From Daejeonella sp. (GTDB taxonomy: Bacteria > Bacteroidota > Bacteroidia > Sphingobacteriales > Sphingobacteriaceae): a DNA stretch of 64,000 nt. Below are positions 19,926 to 28,860 of the stretch, piece after piece. The notes under the pieces are model-generated. The model made no database searches and was not told where the DNA came from. It saw only the letters and a list, made by a program, of their open reading frames with translations. Each line of letters starts with the position of its first letter. Positions within the stretch are counted from its first letter, which is position 1. A program made the position numbers and the translations under genes. The stretch is taken from positions 100,580 to 164,579 of the forward strand of contig NZ_JAUYSS010000058.1 of the NCBI RefSeq assembly GCF_030695525.1. Direction: 5' to 3'.

Positions 19926-19990
19926 AGAAATTTATTTGCGACCATAGGCAATATTATAAAGCAAAGGTCAAGCCATAAAAAATGTTGCTA

Positions 19991-20060
19991 TTACCCCGTT
20001 AAAACCGTCGAGAGAGGCATTTAAATTAAAAACTGTTGATGACGGGGTAAATATTACCCG
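19991..20060. promoter_or_regulatory. Cluster of TTACCC palindromic half-sites upstream of the giant adhesin
   Basis: The region holds TTACCCCGT (19991-19999), its exact reverse complement ACGGGGTAA (20042-20050), and an adjoining perfect palindrome GGGTAA-ATA-TTACCC (20045-20059). Three copies of one half-site inside 70 bp look like a regulator-binding cluster or an RNA hairpin with a 42-nt loop. It lies 66 bp upstream of the adhesin start and about 200 bp upstream of the divergent small gene. The regulator is unknown. Confidence 0.5.
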
Positions 20061-20257
20061 AAATGGGCATATTTTTCTACAATAGCGCATTAATTCATCT
20101 ATTTTGCATTAATACAATTTTAACAATAAGTTAATTAATTGATTTGCAGAATTAATCGTGTATAAAGCTATTTTTTATGCATATCTTGACTCGAGAAGCA
20201 ATAATCAGGTGCTTTATCAAAGAAAGTATACATATTGACAACGCTTAATTTATAGCA

Positions 20258-20416
20258 ATGGAAACAAATTACTTCATCATAGCATTGGCTTTGATAGTGG
20301 CGTTAATCGTCCTTTTCCTACTAATCTGGAAGAACCGAAAAGACCAAAAAGCATTTGAACAGAAAATGAATCAGCAAAGTATTGATCCTGAGCAACATAA
20401 GGAAGAAAGAATTTAA
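20258..20416 (+). CDS. Small single-pass membrane protein (52 aa)
   Basis: A 52-codon ORF too short for the ORF track, starting METNYFIIALALIVALIV. Residues ~5-25 are a strongly hydrophobic helix, followed by a basic segment (WKNRKDQKAFEQKMN) and an acidic, charged tail ending EEERI-like (HKEERI). This layout, a short N-terminal helix with a charged cytoplasmic tail, is common among small Sphingobacteriaceae membrane proteins of unknown function. It stands alone, divergent from the giant adhesin and convergent with the receiver-PAS gene, whose stop is 16 bp away. No Shine-Dalgarno site is seen, as is usual in this phylum. Being a real gene rests on the typical small-protein architecture and clean codon use. 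Confidence 0.65.
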   Translation: METNYFIIALALIVALIVLFLLIWKNRKDQKAFEQKMNQQSIDPEQHKEERI

Positions 20417-20432
20417 GTATCTTTGAGCATTA

Positions 20433-21470
20433 TCAGTTTTTAAAATTCTTGTATTCCTGATTATAAGCGTTTGCTTTTGTAATAATCTCTTTGATTATAT
20501 CCTCAAGTTCATAGGCAGATTGATACAGATAATCATACATTTCTATTTTCAGACTTTCCGAAACTTCCGGGGTTTTGATCAGATCAACTAAACCCATAAG
20601 GCGTGCTATTGGTGCCCTTACAACATGCGATTGAATCCATGAAATCTCACTCAGTCTTATGTTTTGGCCTTCAATTTTATTGACGTAATTAATTTGATCT
20701 GTAACATTTTGAGCGAGTATTAACTTTGCATCAAGCCCCTGATAATTGATAAATGAACTTTGAATTTCAACATATATAATTTCTCCATTTTTTTTCTGAT
20801 GCCTGAATCTGTTCCGGAACGGATAGTCCGGGCTACCTTTCGGCAAACGGAGTGCAGCATTTAAAATCGGAATATCTTCCTCAGGTCGTATTTGTTCAAG
20901 AGTCATAGATAAAAATTCCTCAAGGCTATAGCCATATTGTTCAATTGCCGCCTGATTAACATTGAGAAATTTAAGAGTTCCAATCTGGAAGACCCACATT
21001 GGCTGCGGATTTAAGTGGAACAGATCACTATACCTTTTTTCAGATTTTTCAAGTTCGAATAATGATTTCCTGCGTTCAATGTTATATACAATGCTTTTAT
21101 AAAGAGATAGTGCATTTAGATCATCCTTGAGAAGGTAATCATACACTCCCATAGTTAAGGATTTTACACTAAAATTAAAATCTGTAAAACCTGTGAGTAC
21201 AATAATTGGGGTACCCATACATATTTTCAGTATCGCCTGAATTAAATCAATCCTCTCCATATCTGGCAGGCTAAGATCAAGTAAAATCAGATCGAAACGC
21301 TTACAATCCTTTTCTCTGAAAAGGCTTTTTACTTCTTTAAAGCTTCCTGCCTGCGAAATCAAAGGAACAGAAATATATTCTTTGATATAGTCTTGAATCA
21401 GGAAATAGTCGCCCGGATTATCTTCAACAATCAAAAAATTATATGGATGGTTATCCTTAGGTCGGGGCAT
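20433..21470 (-). CDS. Receiver-PAS protein with kinase dimerisation helix but no ATPase domain
   Basis: 345 residues. An N-terminal CheY-type receiver (residues ~12-125) has the acidic patch VEDNPGD and the likely phosphoacceptor Asp in LLDLSLPD. A PAS domain follows (~140-265, PQPMWVFQIG, AAIEQYGYSLEEF). Residues ~275-340 resemble a histidine-kinase dimerisation segment (WIQSHVVRAPIARLMG), including a histidine at the expected place, but the protein ends there with no N, G1 or G2 box. It could receive phosphate and pass it on, or act as an adaptor for another kinase. It lies directly downstream of the 1411-residue kinase on the same strand (78 bp gap), so that kinase is the obvious partner. 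This pairing is inferred. Confidence 0.85.
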   Translation of the reverse strand: MPRPKDNHPYNFLIVEDNPGDYFLIQDYIKEYISVPLISQAGSFKEVKSLFREKDCKRFDLILLDLSLPDMERIDLIQAILKICMGTPIIVLTGFTDFNFSVKSLTMGVYDYLLKDDLNALSLYKSIVYNIERRKSLFELEKSEKRYSDLFHLNPQPMWVFQIGTLKFLNVNQAAIEQYGYSLEEFLSMTLEQIRPEEDIPILNAALRLPKGSPDYPFRNRFRHQKKNGEIIYVEIQSSFINYQGLDAKLILAQNVTDQINYVNKIEGQNIRLSEISWIQSHVVRAPIARLMGLVDLIKTPEVSESLKIEMYDYLYQSAYELEDIIKEIITKANAYNQEYKNFKN

Positions 21471-21548
21471 TTCTATCGCTTAGGAAGTTGAACTATATTA
21501 ATCCAAAAATCTTCAATTTTTGTAAAATAATTCCTGCAGAATGATAGA

Positions 21549-24500
21549 CTAAGCAATTTTCAGGGATTTAGGTATTGTAAAGTAAAATGTACTTCCTTTT
21601 CCTTCAGTAGATTCGACCCATATTTTTCCTCCCATATTATCTAGAAGTTTTCGACAAATTGCCAGTCCCATACCTGTACCTGAATACTCGTCCTTATTGT
21701 GAAGCCTTTGAAAAATAATGAATATTTTATCAAAATAATCCTCCGAAATGCCAATCCCATTATCTTTAACTGAAAAACGTATCTCATCTTCAGATTCCTC
21801 AGCATTAAGTTCAATTATTGGATTTGATTCTTTAGAACTGTATTTAAGGCTATTGGAAATTAAATTTTGAAGTAATTGCCTGATGGCTGCCTTTGGTGCA
21901 TTAATTATTGGTAAGCTATGAACCCTTAATTCAGCTTTTTTATCCTGAATTTCTTTCCCTAATAAGAGTAATATTTCATCAATCACCTCATTTACATTGA
22001 CCAGTTCGAGTGCTTGATCAAATCGGCCTGCACGCGAAAAGTCCAGCAAATCAAGTATAATCTGTCTCATTCTTTTCGCGCCATCTACTGCAAAGTGTAT
22101 ATACTGATGAGCCTTGTGATCAAGTTTGTCGGAATACTTTTTCTCTAATTGGGACAAAAAACCTGAAATCATTCTCAAAGGTTCCTGCAGATCATGAGAA
22201 GCAACATAGGCAAACTGTTCCAGTTCCCGGTTAGAAATAGCCAATTCTTTAACATGTATTCTCAAAATATCGTTTATTTCTTTCATTTGATCTTCATGTA
22301 TTTTACGTTCCGTTATATCTTTGAAATAAACTGACAGACCTTCACCAGAGGGGTAGGCACTAATCTCATACCATTTTTTCATAGGTTCATAATAGTCTTC
22401 AAAATTAACTACCTGCCCGGTTTCAATTGCCTTTTGATAATACTGATATGATAAAGAATTCTGACTTTTAGAAAATATGTCCCATAGGTATTGATTGATC
22501 ATTTGTTGCTTTTTGGGGCCCAGTAGTTTCTCGGCTTCCTTGTTCCAATACGTTACAATCCAATCCCTGTCAACAGCAAAAAAACCATCCCCAATACTTT
22601 CGAGTATCTGATTACGCTCATCAAAGGCCAGTTGCAATTCATTTTTAGCTTTCACCCGCTCAGAGATATCAATCCCTACGCATTGAATCTCCAAAGGTTG
22701 ATTCTCAGCTCCGGTCAAACAGATAAAATCCCATAAAGTCGTAATGATTTTCCCTTTTACCTGTGATGGTTTATCAAGTTCAACCTGAAAGACTTTATTG
22801 GGATGTTTAAAACACTTCTCGACGACTTCATAAACTCGCGGGTGGTGGTAATCCATAACTGCATTCATCGAAGGCTGTCCCAACATATCTGAGTCAGGAT
22901 ACAGCCATCCAAATTCCTGATGGTATTTATTATTGCAATAAGATAAATTACCCTCCAGATCTGTCCTGAACATAAAATTGGTTTGTGATTCAATAATACC
23001 GCGGTAGCGGGATTCACTAACCATCAATCTTTCCATAGCAAGATGAGACTCGGTAATATCTTGTGTAGTACCTTCAAAAACAAGAATCTTTCCGTTTTCG
23101 TCCCTGATCAAATTTCCTTTAGCATGAATCCACTTTATAGACCCATCGGGCAAGAGGATACGGTGACGGATATCATGATCTCCTTCTCCATTCAAAGCCT
23201 TTTTCCTACTTGCAAGAAATGCCTTACGATCTTCATGATGAATACTGCTTATCAGATAATCATAATCTAATTTCACCTTAGACTTATCGAGACCCCATAT
23301 CTCATATAGTTCGTCCGACCAGTATAAAAATTTTGTATCGGGAACCGATTGCCAATAGCCAACACGTGCAATTTTCTGTGCAGTCAACAATTTAGTTTCA
23401 TTTTCCTTAAGCTGTTGAAACATCCTGTCTTTCTCAGTAATGTCATTATGTACTACCATCATACAGGCACGCCCCATATAATCAAAACGATGTCCGGAAA
23501 CCTCTGACTTGATCAAATCTCCATTTACTTTGATTTGCCAAAAAGTGCCAAAAGAAATTGTACCTCTATTAGCCTCAACACCTGCATGCGCTGAAATAAC
23601 TTTCTCTGACTCCTGTTTGGTGTATAAGTCCATGATAGACATACTAAGTATTCTCTTTAGAGAATATCCATAATGCATCAGAGCTGTATCATTACAATCA
23701 AGGATCCGGAAACTATTCAAATCATAAATAAACTGTGGAAGAGGGCTCGACTGAAACAGTAATTTATATTTTTCTTCTGATTCCTGCAGCCGTTTTAAGA
23801 TTATCTTTTTGTCGGTAACATCGGTTATCGTTACAAAAACGCCGATCACTTTATTGAATTCATCAAGGGCAGATTTATAGTGAAGCGAGAAAACAACCTT
23901 ATCCGTACCCTGGAGCGGAATAACCAGTTCCGACTCCTCCTCTTTCCCCATTAATACCCTCTGATATCTTTCAAATACTTCTGTAACCCTGCCGGGAGCA
24001 ACATAATCCATAATGGATTTGTCCTTTTCAACCTCCCGCCCAAAATATTTTTTGTATAATCGGTTAAATTGTTGATTAAACGATACAATTTTCAGTTCTG
24101 TATTTAATAAAACGAAACTTTCTTCAGAATTGTTCATCAGAAGATTCATTTCAATTTCAGATTGACGCTTTTCTGTTACATCCCTGAAATTATCCACAAT
24201 TCCATTAATTTCGGGATCATGCAAAAGATTAGTTATTGTGGCTTCGAGCCATCGCCAGGAACCATCTTTATGTTTTGCCCTGGATGTGTGTCCGGCAATA
24301 GGAATTCCGGGTTTATTCATACATTCCTGCATCTTTTTAACTACTCCCTGCCGATCGTCAGAATGCAAAAGTTCAAACAAATTTAATTTCAGGGCCTCTT
24401 CTTCAGAATAACCCAAAATGTTCTTTACAGTGGGCGAAACATAAGTGGGTGTACCCATTACATCCAGAATAACAATGGCATCTGCACCATTTTCAACCAA

Positions 24501-25784
24501 ACTACGATAGCGGCGCTCTTTAACTTTTAACTCTGCTTCTGTTCTTTTTATATCAGTAACATCTTTAGCAACGCAATACAATCTGGCAGATGGAGTATCC
24601 CATCTAACTGACCATAACAGATTAATAATTGTTCCGTCCTTTCTGATATAACGATTCTCGAAATTGGATATTTCGATTCCTCTGATAATCTCCTCAGCCG
24701 CCCTAACCGTAAGGGCAATATCTTCTGGATGTACAAAATCTAAAGCTCTGATGCCCTTAAGTTCAGAAGGTTTATATCCTAAAATCTGAGTTGAGGCAGC
24801 ACTAATATCAAGAAACTCTCCAGACTCGTTCATCGTACAAATAATGTCAGGCGAAGAGTCCATAATAGCTTGAAATGCTGCTACTGCCTCCTTATATGCT
24901 CTTAAATTTTCGGTTTCTGAGGTAATGTCCCTGCTATAACAGGCCACACCAAACTGCTTGTTATTGTCATCTTTGATAGGTGAAAATGAAACTATTGTAT
25001 AAATCCTTTCACCACTAACCGGATCTGAACTTTCTCGATTTACCTTGAACTCATTTCCATTAAATGCCTTTAAATAGAGTTTATTCCATTCTGAGACCAG
25101 CTGATCACCAAATGCCCTATTAAGTAAAGAATCGCCCTCCTTAACTTCTTTACCTGTCTTCAACACAAATGACCGGATAAATGCCTGATTAGCTGCAATT
25201 AATCTGCAATCCATATCCACAGACCAGATCAGGTCTGAAGAAGAATTAATAAGAGCTTCCTGGTTAATTTTAGTGCGTTCAATTTCATAGGCCTGATTTG
25301 CAACTTCAGAAAGAATGGTTTCAAAAAGCTCATATTTTAGTTTGAGTCCTTTTCCATTGTCGTTTAATTCACTCTCAGGCAAAATCCCTGTATCAGAACC
25401 AGTTTGCTTATGCCAATACTGTAAAATATATAAATCAGTACTTCCCTTTGAAGATAAAGGAATATGTTCCAGTCGAAAGTGTTCTCCAAGAACGGATAAA
25501 TCATCTATCTGTTCTTTATGCAGATTTTTAAATTGCTTGTTTTGAAGTACTTTAGAGTTTGATTTAAATAAATTATCAATTTGCCTGGCCTCTTTTTCCT
25601 TGAGTCCCATTTTGGCGTATACTATAGATGGGGATTTATCAGATATTTCGACTTCTAATAAGTGGAATTGCTCCACAAAAGAAGTACTGCATCGAAGTAT
25701 ATTAAGCCCTGAACTATCCTGTCCTATTAGCAAAGCAGGAATCGGGTTGGATTTAATAACTTCGAATAATATGGATTTGTTCAT
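21549..25784 (-). CDS. Soluble multi-PAS sensor histidine kinase (1411 aa)
   Basis: No transmembrane segment is evident, so this is a cytoplasmic sensor. Eight PAS units can be recognised with a ninth, weaker one at the N-terminus, for example SSSDLIWSVDMDCRL, SSPDIICTMNESGEF, ENGADAIVILDVMG, NNSEESFVLLNTE, SSPLPQFIYDLNS, a PAS_3-type GYWQSVPDTKF, ESQTNFMFRTDLEG and SIGDGFFAVDRD. The C-terminus is a complete kinase: HisKA with SHDLQEPLRMISG, N box NLISNSLKYS, G1 DNGIGIS and G2 GTGMGLAI. What it senses is not visible. The small receiver-PAS gene downstream is a likely partner. The high PAS number with no membrane anchor suggests integration of several intracellular signals, which is inference. 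Confidence 0.93.
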   Translation of the reverse strand: MNKSILFEVIKSNPIPALLIGQDSSGLNILRCSTSFVEQFHLLEVEISDKSPSIVYAKMGLKEKEARQIDNLFKSNSKVLQNKQFKNLHKEQIDDLSVLGEHFRLEHIPLSSKGSTDLYILQYWHKQTGSDTGILPESELNDNGKGLKLKYELFETILSEVANQAYEIERTKINQEALINSSSDLIWSVDMDCRLIAANQAFIRSFVLKTGKEVKEGDSLLNRAFGDQLVSEWNKLYLKAFNGNEFKVNRESSDPVSGERIYTIVSFSPIKDDNNKQFGVACYSRDITSETENLRAYKEAVAAFQAIMDSSPDIICTMNESGEFLDISAASTQILGYKPSELKGIRALDFVHPEDIALTVRAAEEIIRGIEISNFENRYIRKDGTIINLLWSVRWDTPSARLYCVAKDVTDIKRTEAELKVKERRYRSLVENGADAIVILDVMGTPTYVSPTVKNILGYSEEEALKLNLFELLHSDDRQGVVKKMQECMNKPGIPIAGHTSRAKHKDGSWRWLEATITNLLHDPEINGIVDNFRDVTEKRQSEIEMNLLMNNSEESFVLLNTELKIVSFNQQFNRLYKKYFGREVEKDKSIMDYVAPGRVTEVFERYQRVLMGKEEESELVIPLQGTDKVVFSLHYKSALDEFNKVIGVFVTITDVTDKKIILKRLQESEEKYKLLFQSSPLPQFIYDLNSFRILDCNDTALMHYGYSLKRILSMSIMDLYTKQESEKVISAHAGVEANRGTISFGTFWQIKVNGDLIKSEVSGHRFDYMGRACMMVVHNDITEKDRMFQQLKENETKLLTAQKIARVGYWQSVPDTKFLYWSDELYEIWGLDKSKVKLDYDYLISSIHHEDRKAFLASRKKALNGEGDHDIRHRILLPDGSIKWIHAKGNLIRDENGKILVFEGTTQDITESHLAMERLMVSESRYRGIIESQTNFMFRTDLEGNLSYCNNKYHQEFGWLYPDSDMLGQPSMNAVMDYHHPRVYEVVEKCFKHPNKVFQVELDKPSQVKGKIITTLWDFICLTGAENQPLEIQCVGIDISERVKAKNELQLAFDERNQILESIGDGFFAVDRDWIVTYWNKEAEKLLGPKKQQMINQYLWDIFSKSQNSLSYQYYQKAIETGQVVNFEDYYEPMKKWYEISAYPSGEGLSVYFKDITERKIHEDQMKEINDILRIHVKELAISNRELEQFAYVASHDLQEPLRMISGFLSQLEKKYSDKLDHKAHQYIHFAVDGAKRMRQIILDLLDFSRAGRFDQALELVNVNEVIDEILLLLGKEIQDKKAELRVHSLPIINAPKAAIRQLLQNLISNSLKYSSKESNPIIELNAEESEDEIRFSVKDNGIGISEDYFDKIFIIFQRLHNKDEYSGTGMGLAICRKLLDNMGGKIWVESTEGKGSTFYFTIPKSLKIA

Positions 25785-26155
25785 ATCATATTAAATATAG
25801 CATAAATTAATAGCGGTTCTTAAACAAAAAGGTAAAAGGTAAAACCCCATAATGAATGTAAAGTAGAAAATGAGGTTTTCAGAAATTCCTGGATTTGTCC
25901 ATTTGCGATGTTAGCAATTTTTCGTCAGGTACCCTCCATTTTATTGAAATAATAAAACAAAGATGAACCAGAAATTCTATGTGTAGGAAAACAGAAAGGC
26001 AAGGTTCTACTTTTAAGCATTAATCAAATTGCCTGAATTTTCATAAATTGCAACAGTATAATTCATATTAATACCAGCCTCTCAAACATCACCTGAATTT
26101 TAACGTTAAAAATCTGATGGAGCATAGCAACATAGAATTTCATCCGGCAAAAAAA
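25785..26155. other. Intergenic region between divergent kinase and YaiO-like genes
   Basis: About 330 bp (to the first possible start at 26117). It holds a short heptamer repeat (25827-25847) and AT-rich sequence that should contain divergent promoters. I could not place a convincing Bacteroidetes -7/-33 pair and saw no RNA gene or further ORF. Confidence 0.4.
25827..25847. repeat. Short heptamer tandem repeat (AAAAGGT x2-3)
   Basis: AAAAGGT, AAAAGGT, AAAACCC in direct 7-bp succession in the gap between the kinase and YaiO-like genes. Taken alone it is weak. It is listed because several other arrays in this window share the same period. Confidence 0.4.
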
Positions 26156-27433
26156 ATGTCCTTAACAGAAATTAATTACTCCCTGGTACTAAGAGGAATA
26201 CTTTGCTTAATCGTTTTATTTTCTCTCAGTACGATCAAAATTTCAGCCCAGGAAACCGAAAGTTCAGATGAACTTTTTATAAAAGCCAGAAAACTTGCTT
26301 TCGACGACAAAAATTATATTAAAGCAATAGCTTTAACCAAACAGGCCTTAATACAGAGTCCGGACTATGCCGATATCAGAATATTTTTAGGCCGCTTGTA
26401 TACCTGGACAGACAAGCCAGACAGTGCGAGAATTGAATTTAAAAAAGTACTCGAAAAGAACCAGGGCTATGAAGACCTTTATCTCGCCTATGGTTCAATG
26501 GAATACTGGAACAAAAATCCTGAGGAGGCCTTTAAAATAGTTTCTGAGGGAATAAGATACAATGAAAAATCAGAAAGCCTGTTATTACTCGGCGCGAAAA
26601 TATTTCTGGATCTAAAGAAATTTGAGGAGGCGAACCTCACACTAAGACATCTCCTGAAGCTTTATCCAAATTCAACTCAGGCACGTGCACTGGCTGGCAC
26701 ACTAGGGAATATTGGATCCAAAAACAGAATTGGCTTTAGTTATGATTATGTATATTTCGATAAACAATTTGATGACCCCTGGCATTTAGGGAGTATTGAT
26801 TACAGCAGGCAAACAGGAATTGGTCCCTTAACTGCAAGAGTAAATTTTGCTAACAGGTTTAAGACCAATGGCACACAGTTAGAACTTGATTTTTACCCAA
26901 GAATTTCCAACACGTTTTATGCCTATATGAGCGGAGGATATTCGGGCAATGTTGGCGTATTTCCGGAATATCGTGCAGGATTTTCATTGTATGCAAATCT
27001 GCCTTCAGCATTTGAGGCCGAAGCTGGATTCAGGATGTTGAGTTTTAATGACCAGACCTGGATCTATACGGCTTCATTAGGTAAATACCATGAAAATTTC
27101 TGGTTTAATCTAAGGACATTCCTTAGCCCATCTAGTAATGATATCTCACAGTCTGTAGCGTTCAGTACGCGCTACTACTTTGGTGGAGCCAATGATTTCC
27201 TGAGTCTAGTAGTTGGAACCGGCCTTTCGCCTGACAACCCAAGAAATAACCTGCTCTATAATAATGGCAATACCTATAAGTTGAAATCAAATAATATTTC
27301 CTTAGGATATCGCAAAAGCATTAAAACTACAAATATTCTCATCTTTAAAGCTTCCCTTGAAAACCAGCAATATTTACCGGATACAAGAGGTAATCAGCTG
27401 GAATTAGGGATTGGATATATGAAACTATTTTAA
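26117..27433 (+). CDS. TPR plus YaiO-type outer-membrane beta-barrel protein
   Basis: 438 residues. The ATG at 26156 gives a cleaner signal peptide (MSLTEINYSLVLRGILCLIV, ending ISAQ) than the one at 26117. Residues ~50-200 contain TPR-like helical pairs (AIALTKQALIQSPDYADIRIFLGRLY, then PEEAFKIVSEGIRYN). Residues ~205-438 are alternating beta-strands of the YaiO outer-membrane barrel family (IGFSYDYVYFDKQFDDPW, FYAYMSGGYSG, ending LELGIGYMKLF). The TPR-plus-barrel layout resembles PgaA and BcsC, the exporters of synthase-dependent polysaccharides. The stop lies 2 bp from that of the convergent GT2 synthase gene, so the two belong to one conserved-looking locus. An export role is inferred. 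Confidence 0.85.
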   Translation: MEHSNIEFHPAKKMSLTEINYSLVLRGILCLIVLFSLSTIKISAQETESSDELFIKARKLAFDDKNYIKAIALTKQALIQSPDYADIRIFLGRLYTWTDKPDSARIEFKKVLEKNQGYEDLYLAYGSMEYWNKNPEEAFKIVSEGIRYNEKSESLLLLGAKIFLDLKKFEEANLTLRHLLKLYPNSTQARALAGTLGNIGSKNRIGFSYDYVYFDKQFDDPWHLGSIDYSRQTGIGPLTARVNFANRFKTNGTQLELDFYPRISNTFYAYMSGGYSGNVGVFPEYRAGFSLYANLPSAFEAEAGFRMLSFNDQTWIYTASLGKYHENFWFNLRTFLSPSSNDISQSVAFSTRYYFGGANDFLSLVVGTGLSPDNPRNNLLYNNGNTYKLKSNNISLGYRKSIKTTNILIFKASLENQQYLPDTRGNQLELGIGYMKLF

Positions 27434-27435
27434 AG

Positions 27436-28860
27436 CTATTTTTTCGCGCCCGACAAACCTGCCCTTGTCATTTCACCCCAGGAGGATTTTTTTCTCAAAA
27501 AATCAATGTTACCCATAATTGCCGACCATACTCCAAAAGGATGTAAAATTACAGGCTCCAAAATTGCCGTTAGAAATAAACGAATCATATCCTTCGGCTC
27601 TTTATATTGATTATAGGTGCGTACCTCCATCAGAATTGCAAAAACTGAATACAAAATCCCGAAAGTATAAATCATAAGTAACAGGGACAAGAAGTTTAAA
27701 AAATTCACAAGTCCAAAAATAACTGATATGATAAAATAAATTATTCCCATGAACTCAATTATTGGTGCTAGAAATTCAAAAAAGAACCAATATGGATAGC
27801 TTAACATCCCCATTAAATGATATTTAGGATTTAAAAACATCACTTTATGAATCTTTAGTGTTTCTATTGTACCTCTGGTCCATCGGTTTCTCTGCCTTCC
27901 CAAAATTTTAAAATCTGAAGGCGCTTCTGTCCAGCAAAGGGGATCCGGTATAAAACTAACTCTGTAAGGAAGTTTCATTTCTTCCATATATCGACGCATC
28001 CTTACAACCAGTTCCATGTCCTCCCCAACTGTTTTATGGTTATAACCGCCACATTTAATCGCAATCTCTTTATCAAATGCACCAAAAGCGCCGGAGATCA
28101 GCATCAAACCACCCAAACGGCTCCAGGCCATCCTTCCGAGCAGAAATGCACGGATGTACTCTAAGGTCTGCATCCTGGGCAATAATTGATCAGGCAGATG
28201 TACCTTTATCAAGCGACCGTCAGCAATTTCACAACCATTGGCAATCCTAACCACGCCACCGGTGGCAATCACTCTGTGACTGGCAGATTCAAGAAAAGGT
28301 TTTACCAGCTTCAATATGGCATCCTGTTCAAGGATACAATCTACATCAATGCAAACTATATAATCATTTTTGGAAATATTGATTCCAACATTTAGTGCAT
28401 CTGCTTTTCCCCCGTTCTCCTTATCAACTACAATCAGTTTATTATATATAGGATTCCTGCTTTTATATACTCCACGTATGGGCTTGGTACTAAGCCTCTC
28501 ATCAACAAAGTGTTCTGAATTAAAGAGTTCGTAAGCCTGAATTAGTTTTTCCAGGCTGTCGTCTTTACTACCATCATTGATAATGATAACTTCCATGTTG
28601 CTATAATAAATGGAAAGCAGGGAACGCACATTTTCAATTATATTTGCCCCTTCATTATAGGCAGGTGCAAGAATGCTGATATGGGGTGAATCTGAAGAAT
28701 TAGCAAGCAAACGATAATTTGTAAAACTATTCTTATTCATATACTTTTTAAGCTCTCCGATCGAAAAAAGTCCTATGAAAATGTAACCGCTAATCAGAAT
28801 AACAGAAAAAGAAAGAAGAAAAGTTGTGAAAACAGTAATAATTAAATCAAGCCAATTCAT
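27436..28860 (-). CDS. Processive family 2 glycosyltransferase (membrane polysaccharide synthase)
   Basis: 474 residues with one N-terminal transmembrane segment (~8-32), a GT2 catalytic domain (~55-290) and about four C-terminal membrane helices. All processive-synthase motifs are visible: APAYNEGANI, the DVD metal site in CIDVDCI, the acid in GEDMELV, and QRNRWTRG, the QxxRW acceptor-site motif of cellulose, hyaluronan and PNAG synthases. No PilZ domain is present, so c-di-GMP control is not built in. Its start overlaps the stop of the HEAT gene by 4 bp (ATGA), indicating translational coupling. The sugar polymerised cannot be read from the sequence. Confidence 0.9.
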   Translation of the reverse strand: MNWLDLIITVFTTFLLSFSVILISGYIFIGLFSIGELKKYMNKNSFTNYRLLANSSDSPHISILAPAYNEGANIIENVRSLLSIYYSNMEVIIINDGSKDDSLEKLIQAYELFNSEHFVDERLSTKPIRGVYKSRNPIYNKLIVVDKENGGKADALNVGINISKNDYIVCIDVDCILEQDAILKLVKPFLESASHRVIATGGVVRIANGCEIADGRLIKVHLPDQLLPRMQTLEYIRAFLLGRMAWSRLGGLMLISGAFGAFDKEIAIKCGGYNHKTVGEDMELVVRMRRYMEEMKLPYRVSFIPDPLCWTEAPSDFKILGRQRNRWTRGTIETLKIHKVMFLNPKYHLMGMLSYPYWFFFEFLAPIIEFMGIIYFIISVIFGLVNFLNFLSLLLMIYTFGILYSVFAILMEVRTYNQYKEPKDMIRLFLTAILEPVILHPFGVWSAIMGNIDFLRKKSSWGEMTRAGLSGAKK

